The notes beneath the pieces are model-generated. The model searched no databases and had not been told where the DNA came from. It worked only from the letters and a program-made list of their open reading frames with translations. 32,075 nucleotides of DNA from NCBI GenBank assembly GCA_016195205.1, contig JACQAB010000066.1, forward strand, positions 1-32,075, in the 5' to 3' direction. Numbering within the stretch: the first letter of the stretch is position 1; each line of letters starts with the position of its first letter. This DNA is from Pseudomonadota bacterium (lineage in GTDB: Bacteria; Pseudomonadota; Alphaproteobacteria; UBA9219; RGZA01). A program made the translations under genes and the position numbers. This document shows, one piece after another, positions 7,968-12,999 of the stretch.

Positions 7968-8097
7968 CCCCGCCCATAGCTTTCTATAATTTTTCGATTT
8001 CAATCTCAACAATTTGATTCAGTTCGATAAAGGGAAGAATCGCCTATCCCGTTTGTTCTCTAAAAATCCCTCGGAAACCCGCCTTTTCTTGGCACGA

Positions 8098-8114
8098 TTA
8101 CACGGAAATTACAC
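8098..8114. other. TTACAC direct repeat, possible recombinase arm site
   Basis: TTACAC at 8098-8103 and again at 8109-8114, exactly 11 bases (one helical turn) apart, inside the AT-rich stretch next to the attachment copy. Tyrosine integrases use such paired arm-type sites. The rest of 7968-8131 has no convincing gene. Confidence 0.3.
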
Positions 8115-8131
8115 TGAGTTTTTTGAAGTGA

Positions 8132-8569
8132 TTAGGATTTATACTTTAGGAGCTTAGCCCTGATGAAATGAGCCAGCGACAGCTTGCCGGGGCCGAAGCA
8201 CAGGAGGGTGGCCAGCAGCATCGCCCAGTAGAAATGCTCCATGTTGCTGTCATAGGTGAACTGGATGACGGCAACCATCGCCAGCATCGGCAGGGTGGCA
8301 AGTCGCGCTCCAAGTCCCAGCACCAGCAGCACCGGGCAAGCCAACTCGAAACTGGTGGCAAATAGCGCCGCAAGTGAAGGCGGCAGCAAGGGAACGTGAT
8401 ATTCTTCCTTGAAGAGATAGAGAGTGTTACCCCAATCCTCTATCTTCACCATGCCGGATTGCCAGAAAATCTTGGCCATCCATAGCCTTGCCGCCAAAAG
8501 AACGAGATTTCCCAATTCCTGCAACATGGCTAGGATGCGGGTGGCGGCTTTGACGCAGGCTGGATGCAT
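8132..8569 (-). CDS. DoxX-family membrane protein
   Basis: 145 residues from ATG 8569 (MHPACVKAATRI...), with AAGGGA upstream. An ATG at 8623 would add 18 residues, but it sits inside the spacer of the GTAACC-N16-CGAA promoter and so cannot be in that transcript. Four membrane segments are visible: LGNLVLLAARLWMAKIF, LAALFATSFELACPVLLVLG, LATLPMLAMVAVIQF and HFYWAMLLATLLCFG. The pattern LWMAKIFWQSGMVKIEDW and the acidic FELACP are typical of DoxX. DoxX proteins often accompany bufferin and DUF692 loci and respond to metal or redox stress; the biochemical role is unclear. It is transcribed divergently from sigF. Confidence 0.85.
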   Translation of the reverse strand: MHPACVKAATRILAMLQELGNLVLLAARLWMAKIFWQSGMVKIEDWGNTLYLFKEEYHVPLLPPSLAALFATSFELACPVLLVLGLGARLATLPMLAMVAVIQFTYDSNMEHFYWAMLLATLLCFGPGKLSLAHFIRAKLLKYKS

Positions 8570-8609
8570 GGCGCGGTTTCCCTTCGCGTCGTTCGTTATC
8601 TTTAGTTCC

Positions 8610-8635
8610 TTCGGTTTAGGCATCGTTTTGGTTAC
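8610..8635 (-). promoter_or_regulatory. SigF-type promoter of doxX
   Basis: On the minus strand GTAACC (8635-8630), 16 bases, CGAA (8613-8610). This is the GTAACC-N16-CGAA pattern known for Caulobacter SigF targets, and the same hexamer, spacer and tetramer occur before bufA and before the mer-like operon. It starts one base before the sigF ATG. Confidence 0.75.
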
Positions 8636-9199
8636 ATGAATACGGAAAAGAACCCTTTAAATCCTGAAACCGGGAATGAACGGCTGGAAATCCTCATGTC
8701 TCTTGCTCTTGCGGGAGACAGAAAGGCCTATGAGCGGGTTTTGCGCCTTGTTAGCCAGCGGTTAACCGTTTTTCTTGGCCGGAAGCTCCCCGCCAAAGAC
8801 CGCGACGATGTGATGCAGGAGATTTTGCTTTCCATTCATAAGGCCCGCCATACCTACGATCCGGCCAGGCCGCTGATGCCCTGGGTTATGGCCATTGCCC
8901 GCTACCGGATGCATGACCATTGGCGGCGGCATTACGGCCATTCTTTCGATGAAATGGCCGATATTGAGGATTTAAAAAATATTTTGAGCACGGACATAAC
9001 CGAAACCCTTCATGGTAACGAAGATATAAGAAGGATACTTGTGACCTTGCCGGAGCGGCAGCAGGTAATCCTTGAATTGATGTACCGGCAGGACAAAAGC
9101 GTGCGGGAGGTTGCCAAACAGTTAAAAATGAGCGTTTCGGCGGTGAAAGTCGCGGCGCACCGGAGCTACAAGATTTTCCGCAAACATCTGAAAGCGTAG
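8636..9199 (+). CDS. sigF: ECF sigma factor, SigF type
   Basis: 187 residues. Region 2 spans about 25-95 (LALAGDRKAYERVL, DRDDVMQEILLSIHKARHTY, PWVMAIARYRMHDHWRR) and region 4 about 130-185 (LPERQQVILELMYRQ, SVREVAKQL, SAVKVAAHRSYKIFRKHL), the helix-turn-helix that reads the -35 element. No region 3, as usual for ECF sigmas. It is followed 5 bases later by an NrsF (DUF1109) membrane anti-sigma gene; in Caulobacter this pair controls chromate/cadmium/copper stress genes. The start shown has no clear ribosome site; ATG 8696 is another option but would remove part of region 2. No GTAACC-N16-CGAA lies on the plus strand before it, so autoregulation is not evident. Confidence 0.9.
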   Translation: MNTEKNPLNPETGNERLEILMSLALAGDRKAYERVLRLVSQRLTVFLGRKLPAKDRDDVMQEILLSIHKARHTYDPARPLMPWVMAIARYRMHDHWRRHYGHSFDEMADIEDLKNILSTDITETLHGNEDIRRILVTLPERQQVILELMYRQDKSVREVAKQLKMSVSAVKVAAHRSYKIFRKHLKA

Positions 9200-9204
9200 A
9201 AGAA

Positions 9205-9843
9205 ATGTCGAAAACCGATGAAACCATAGGCAGTATTTTAGCTACGGCTACGCCGGTTAAAACAGCGCAGCCCATGCGCCTTTTGCTGGGCTGGCTTGCC
9301 GTGACGGTGGTGGGAACGTTTTTGATGGTGCTGTTCATGGCTCCCCGTGATGATCTTGCCCTGCAACTGGCCTCGCCATTGTTCCTTGCGGAAACAATTC
9401 TCTTGATAGCCCTGATTGTCACTTCGGCATTTGTCGCAGTCTGCCTCTGCTTTCCCGATATGTGTCAAAGGCATTGGATGCTTTATGCGCCGCTCCTGCC
9501 GCTGGCGGCTTATTCTGCGCTGCTCGGCTACCAACTCGTGCATCCGGAAATGGTGGCGCTGCCTGCCGTTAAGATGGGCGGCGTTGATTGCGCCTTATGC
9601 ATCAGCATGTTTGCCGTTATTCCGGGGTTCTGGATGTTTCATATCTTGCACCGCCATGCCACCACCCACCCGATCCTTGCCGGGGCCGTATCCCTGCTAA
9701 CAGCGTCGAGCATCGGGCACCTGGTGCTTAAATTCGTGGAAAAAAACGATGCTATCTCGCATCTGGCCTTATGGCATTTCCTGCCGATCTTGCTGCTGGC
9801 GGCTGTTGGCGCCTTTTTGGGCAGGAAATTTTTATCTTGGTAG
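9205..9843 (+). CDS. nrsF: NrsF-like membrane anti-sigma factor (DUF1109)
   Basis: 212 residues with six predicted membrane segments (about 25-45, 57-82, 92-110, 128-147, 157-175, 186-208) and a short cytoplasmic N-terminus that should hold SigF. The DUF1109 hallmark CALCISMFAVIPGFWMFHILHR (quoted in part: C129-x-x-C132 followed by the Pro-Gly-rich helix) is present. Family members have a second conserved Cys in the last third, in a HC-x-ED-like motif before the H-x-x-x-WH segment; here that place reads KFVEKNDAISHLALWH, without Cys. C80, C82 and C87 are extra. Metal or thiol sensing may therefore rely on a different cysteine set. The ATG follows AGAAG, 5 bases after sigF's stop; one operon. 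Confidence 0.88.
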   Translation: MSKTDETIGSILATATPVKTAQPMRLLLGWLAVTVVGTFLMVLFMAPRDDLALQLASPLFLAETILLIALIVTSAFVAVCLCFPDMCQRHWMLYAPLLPLAAYSALLGYQLVHPEMVALPAVKMGGVDCALCISMFAVIPGFWMFHILHRHATTHPILAGAVSLLTASSIGHLVLKFVEKNDAISHLALWHFLPILLLAAVGAFLGRKFLSW

Positions 9844-9846
9844 CGT

Positions 9847-9872
9847 GTAACCGCTTTCTCTCAGGGCACGAA
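9847..9872 (+). promoter_or_regulatory. SigF-type promoter of bufABC
   Basis: GTAACC at 9847-9852, 16 bases, CGAA at 9869-9872, 60 bases before the bufA start. Identical in hexamer, spacer length and tetramer to the doxX promoter. It begins 4 bases after the nrsF stop, so bufABC is a separate SigF-driven unit. Confidence 0.8.
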
Positions 9873-9931
9873 TAGAAAATTATGCAGGCACTCTTCGCTT
9901 GCCGTTAACAACCATCCTCAAGGAGAAAATC

Positions 9932-10204
9932 ATGAATAAGACCGTTCTATGCGCCGCTTTGGCGGGGGTTTTGGCCGCTGGTATGGCCGGAAGCGCTTAT
10001 GCCGCCGACATGCCCAACAAGGAAAAATGTTACGGCATCGCCAAGGCAGGAAAAAATGACTGCAAATCCATGAGCGGCTCGCACTCCTGTGCCGGTCATT
10101 CCACGAAGAACTATGATCCGGGCGATTTCAAGGTGGTCAACAAAGGCCAGTGCGAAAAGCTGGGCGGCTCTCTGGCAGCCCCCGAAGCAGCTCCGGCTGA
10201 GTAA
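9932..10204 (+). CDS. bufA: Bufferin precursor BufA (DUF2282 RiPP)
   Basis: 90 residues from ATG 9932 (AGGAG, 6 bases upstream). A Sec signal peptide (1-25, AYA-AD) is unusual for a RiPP but typical of bufferins. The mature part has four cysteines: C33 in EKCYGIAKAGKNDC, C44, C53 in GSHSCAGHSTK and C74 in KGQCEKLGG. The motifs match DUF2282 proteins, whose central cysteines are turned into thiooxazole-type rings by the MNIO enzyme, giving an exported copper-buffering peptide. The tail is Ala/Pro/Glu-rich (AAPEAAPAE). It is the first gene of bufABC under a SigF promoter. Family membership is strong; the metal specificity here is inferred. Confidence 0.9.
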   Translation: MNKTVLCAALAGVLAAGMAGSAYAADMPNKEKCYGIAKAGKNDCKSMSGSHSCAGHSTKNYDPGDFKVVNKGQCEKLGGSLAAPEAAPAE

Positions 10205-10218
10205 GGCTTTTGGAAGGG

Positions 10219-10239
10219 CATGGCCTGAACAGGGCCATG
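10219..10239 (+). promoter_or_regulatory. Intercistronic hairpin between bufA and bufB
   Basis: CATGGCC, 7-base loop, GGCCATG: a perfect 7-bp stem 15 bases after the bufA stop, followed by TCTTT. Such a stem may stabilise the bufA message or partly terminate, raising precursor over enzyme. Not strong enough to be a full terminator. Confidence 0.5.
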
Positions 10240-10255
10240 TCTTTCCGGCTTTATC

Positions 10256-11122
10256 ATGAATCATTCTGCTTATCCTTATCTTGGCTTCGGGCTTGGCCTT
10301 CGCGCCCCGCATTATGAACAGGTTTTGCGCGAACAGCCTGATGTGGACTGGTTCGAGATCATCTCGGAAAATTTCATCGATGCCCATCAAGGCTATTGGG
10401 ATTATCTTGCCGATCTGCGCTGTGATTACCCGCTGGTGATGCATGGTGTTTCACTGTCCATCGGCAGCCCCGATCCATTGAACCAGGAATATCTGCGCAA
10501 ACTAAAAAAACTGGCGGATTTTATAAAACCGGCATGGCTTTCCGATCATCTTTGCTTCACCGGGCTGGGCGGCCATAACACCCACGATCTGTTGCCTTTG
10601 CCCTATACGCAGGAAGCCCTGCGCCATGTCATTGCGCGTGTGGACGAGGCGCAGGAGCGCCTTGGGCGCGTCATCGTACTTGAAAATCCCTCGACCTATT
10701 TTGAATACCGGCAATCCGAACTGGCGGAGTGGGATTTTTTGCGCGAGTTGGCGAAAGCCACCGGCTGCGGGATTTTGCTGGATGTGAACAATGTTTACGT
10801 CAGCGCCTTCAATCACGGTTTTGATCCGAAAACCTATATCGACGCCATTCCCGCCGAAGCCATCGCCCAAATCCATCTGGCCGGACACAAGAATAAGGGA
10901 ACGCATATCGTCGACACGCATGACGCGCCCGTGATTGAGGATGTATGGGGTTTATACGCCACCACCATCGCGCAAAAAGGCAGTATCAGCACGCTGATCG
11001 AGTGGGATGAAAATATCCCGCCGTTGGCAACCCTGCTTGCTGAAATGGAGAAGGCCCGCGCATTTATTCAAAACAAAACTCCCTCCAAACGCGCCCGTCA
11101 TGACTTACACGAATATGCTTGA
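10256..11122 (+). CDS. bufB: BufB, MNIO (DUF692) RiPP-maturation enzyme
   Basis: 288 residues, a TIM-barrel multinuclear non-haem iron oxygenase. Probable iron ligands and active-site residues are all present: E34/E38 (FEIISENF), H63 (VMHGVSLSIG), D97-H98 (LSDHLCF), H110-D111 (THDLLPLPYT), E143 (VLENPSTY), D176-N178-N179 (LLDVNNVYVS), H207 and H211 (QIHLAGH), D220/D223 (VDTHDAP) and E249 (IEWDEN). It modifies cysteines of BufA with O2 in the cytoplasm before Sec export. There is no strong Shine-Dalgarno, so it may be made at a low level relative to BufA. It overlaps bufC by 23 bases. Confidence 0.92.
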   Translation: MNHSAYPYLGFGLGLRAPHYEQVLREQPDVDWFEIISENFIDAHQGYWDYLADLRCDYPLVMHGVSLSIGSPDPLNQEYLRKLKKLADFIKPAWLSDHLCFTGLGGHNTHDLLPLPYTQEALRHVIARVDEAQERLGRVIVLENPSTYFEYRQSELAEWDFLRELAKATGCGILLDVNNVYVSAFNHGFDPKTYIDAIPAEAIAQIHLAGHKNKGTHIVDTHDAPVIEDVWGLYATTIAQKGSISTLIEWDENIPPLATLLAEMEKARAFIQNKTPSKRARHDLHEYA

Positions 11123-11885
11123 GAAAGTGCAGGATTCCATCATCAGCGGCGATGCCGGGGTTGCGGCCCCGTTGGTGCGGCCAAACCCACGGCTTTCAGC
11201 CTCCGCGTTGCTTGGTATTTATATCGAAGGCTACCGGATAAGGCTTTCGCAGGCGGTGCGCTCCGATTATCCCTGTCTTGCCCATTATCTGGGTGAAGAG
11301 CGGATGAATGGGCTGGTTGCCGCCTATGTGAAAAAAACGCCTTCGTGTTCCTATAATCTCGATCACTACCCCTTCGCCTTCCGCCGTTTTGTCGCACAAG
11401 CTTGTGAGGATGAAGCCGCCCATGCGCTGGCGGAACTGGAAGGCGTGATGGCAGAAGTCTTTATGCTGCCGGAAAGCGCGCCGATGGATTTTGAAAGCTT
11501 TGGCAGCCTCGATGCCGAAAGCCTTGGCCGTATGAGCTTTGCATTACGTTCTGCCGGGATGCTCATCCGGCTTGCCTATGACGCGGAAGCTTATTTACAG
11601 GCCTACAAAAAGGGCGAAGCAGAAAAAGATATTCAGAAACGCCCGGCCCATCTCTACCTTTACCGGCACGATAACGAAGTGAAGCGGCAGCAACTTGAGA
11701 TAGCCGAATATCAGGTGTTAAGCGCCCTTGGCCACGGAGAAAGTTTCAGCGCCGCTATTGAAACGGCGCTGGCTTCGCACATTTACGCTGCCGCTGCCTT
11801 GGCAGAAAAAATCCGGTCGTGGCTGCCGAAATGGATCGGGCAGGGCTTCTTCGCCCATACGGAAAGGGTGAAAAAATCGGTGTAA
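11100..11885 (+). CDS. bufC: BufC, DUF2063 partner of the MNIO enzyme
   Basis: 261 residues from ATG 11100 (MTYTNMLEKVQDSII...), overlapping bufB; ATG 11115 is an alternative, neither with a ribosome site, so translation is probably coupled. The N-terminal 90 residues are DUF2063 (LSASALLGIYIEGYRIRL, DYPCLAHYLG), the DNA-binding-like helical domain always found beside DUF692. The middle (YLYRHDNEVKRQQLEIAEYQVLSAL) is the RRE-like part thought to bind the precursor. A SigF promoter for the next operon overlaps its stop codon. Confidence 0.85.
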   Translation: MTYTNMLEKVQDSIISGDAGVAAPLVRPNPRLSASALLGIYIEGYRIRLSQAVRSDYPCLAHYLGEERMNGLVAAYVKKTPSCSYNLDHYPFAFRRFVAQACEDEAAHALAELEGVMAEVFMLPESAPMDFESFGSLDAESLGRMSFALRSAGMLIRLAYDAEAYLQAYKKGEAEKDIQKRPAHLYLYRHDNEVKRQQLEIAEYQVLSALGHGESFSAAIETALASHIYAAAALAEKIRSWLPKWIGQGFFAHTERVKKSV

Positions 11886-11907
11886 CCAAGCGGGCCGTGC
11901 CGCCGAA
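11882..11907 (+). promoter_or_regulatory. SigF-type promoter of the mer-like/DUF255 operon
   Basis: GTAACC at 11882-11887, 16 bases, CGAA at 11904-11907, overlapping the end of bufC. Third exact copy of the pattern in the island. It precedes the 42-residue peptide gene by 62 bases. Confidence 0.8.
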
Positions 11908-11969
11908 TAACAATGAAAGGCCATGCGATATGGCTTGAGAAAACCATACCAATCCAAGGGAGAAAGTTC

Positions 11970-12098
11970 ATGTCCATGATGTGCAAATCCGGCGCGTGCC
12001 GAGCCAAGAGTGGCCCCTGCATCCATGAAAAACTGATGCTGGCGATGATGGTTATAGCCATCCCGCTTTTAGGACATTTCGCGTTTCACTGGTTTTAA
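11970..12098 (+). CDS. Small Cys-rich single-span membrane peptide
   Basis: 42 residues starting MSMMCKSGACRAKSGPC. The ATG at 11970 is chosen because GGGAGA lies 6 bases upstream; an upstream ATG (11913) lacks one. Three cysteines (C5, C10, C17) with intervening basic residues and His (CIHEK) precede one hydrophobic helix (LMLAMMVIAIPLLGHFAF). The layout suggests a soft-metal-binding head on a membrane anchor. Too short for confident family assignment. It opens the operon driven by the SigF promoter and is followed 12 bases later by merT. Confidence 0.7.
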   Translation: MSMMCKSGACRAKSGPCIHEKLMLAMMVIAIPLLGHFAFHWF

Positions 12099-12110
12099 CA
12101 AAAATCCATC

Positions 12111-12461
12111 ATGACGCCGCAACTGGGTTGGAAGGAATCGCTTTTTGGAAGCGTATTGGCAGCCATAGGAGCTTCTCTATGCTGTGTCGCTCCTTTGGCG
12201 CTTCTGGCCGTGGGTATTAGCGGGGCCTGGATTGGTTCCCTGACGGCGTTTGAGCCTTACCGCCCCGTTTTCGTGGGCCTGACGCTGCTGTTTCTTGGTG
12301 TGGCTTTTCACAAGCTATATTTTGCGCCCAAAACTTGCGTTCCCGGTAGCCCTTGCGCCGACCCCCGCACCGCCAAGCGTCAGCGCCTGGTATTCTGGAT
12401 TGTAGCGCCGCTTTTGCTTGGTCTGCTCGCCGCGCCCTGGCTTGCCCCGTTATTTTATTGA
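12111..12461 (+). CDS. merT: MerT-like inner-membrane metal-uptake protein
   Basis: 116 residues, three membrane helices. The first helix carries the vicinal pair C24-C25 (GASLCCVAPLALLAVG) and the loop between helices 2 and 3 has C76 and C82 (KTCVPGSPCADP), the four cysteines that pass Hg(II) through MerT. GAWIGSLTAFEPYRP is the family signature. It is paired with a MerP-like gene, but no MerR, MerA or MerB is present, and the operon is under a SigF-type promoter. The transported ion might therefore be another thiophilic metal such as copper; that is inference. Confidence 0.88.
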   Translation: MTPQLGWKESLFGSVLAAIGASLCCVAPLALLAVGISGAWIGSLTAFEPYRPVFVGLTLLFLGVAFHKLYFAPKTCVPGSPCADPRTAKRQRLVFWIVAPLLLGLLAAPWLAPLFY

Positions 12462-12474
12462 AAGGAGAGACACC

Positions 12475-12753
12475 ATGCGCCGATTGTTGCTAACCATCAT
12501 GTTCGTTCTGCTATCTTTCGCCGCCAGCGCGGCGGTTCCGCAAACGCTTACCCTCGATGTGCAAAAAATGACTTGCCCTGTTTGTCCATTCACGGTTAGC
12601 GCAGCCCTTGAGAAAGTGCCCGGTGTAACGAAAGCAAATGTTGATTTTTGGGATAAAACCGCGACGGTGACTTTCGATCCTGATAAAACCAACGCCGAGG
12701 CCCTTATCAAGGCCACCACGGAGGCGGGGTATCCATCCTCGGTGAAGCCATAG
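12475..12753 (+). CDS. merP: MerP-like periplasmic metal-binding protein
   Basis: 92 residues from ATG 12475 (AAGGAGAG upstream). Signal peptide 1-19 (FAASA-A). The mature HMA domain has K31-M-T-C34-P-V-C37-P, the metal site, and the beta-alpha-beta pattern up to EAGYPSSVKP. In mercury operons it hands the ion to MerT. The first Cys context MTCPVC differs from the usual MTCAAC only in the middle residues. Confidence 0.88.
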   Translation: MRRLLLTIMFVLLSFAASAAVPQTLTLDVQKMTCPVCPFTVSAALEKVPGVTKANVDFWDKTATVTFDPDKTNAEALIKATTEAGYPSSVKP

Positions 12754-12771
12754 GAATTGTTCACAGAAAAA

Positions 12772-12999
12772 ATGTCTGTAAAATCCCAATCCACCATCAC
12801 CTGCCCGCATTGCGGCTACCAGAAAACGGAGATCATGCCGGTGGATAGCTGCCAGTTTTTCTATGATTGTCAGGGCTGTCAGGCCGTGCTGCGTCCCAAA
12901 CAGGGAGATTGCTGCGTGTTCTGCTCTTACGGTTCTGTGCCCTGCCCGCCGGTGCAGCAAGCCCGTGCTTTGGAAAGTAATGAGCGGGGCAAGCTATGA
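12772..12999 (+). CDS. GDCCVxC-domain cysteine-rich protein
   Basis: 75 residues with nine cysteines: C11-x2-C14, C27, C33-x2-C36, the signature G46-D-C-C-V-F-C (C47, C48, C51) and C58. No signal peptide. The pattern is that of the small GDCCVxC family often placed by merT/merP genes and thought to bind metal in the cytoplasm; the function is not established. Its start is uncertain: the ATG has only an A-rich leader. Its stop overlaps the next gene's ATG (ATGA), hence coupled translation. Confidence 0.8.
   Translation: MSVKSQSTITCPHCGYQKTEIMPVDSCQFFYDCQGCQAVLRPKQGDCCVFCSYGSVPCPPVQQARALESNERGKL

Noticed and set aside
7821..8012. Open frame on the minus strand across the tRNA fragment
   Set aside because: It runs through the tRNA-derived sequence and a palindrome, has no ribosome site and no recognisable protein features.
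12111..12753. Complete mercury-resistance operon
   Set aside because: MerT and MerP are present, but there is no MerR, MerA or MerB, and the promoter is of SigF type.
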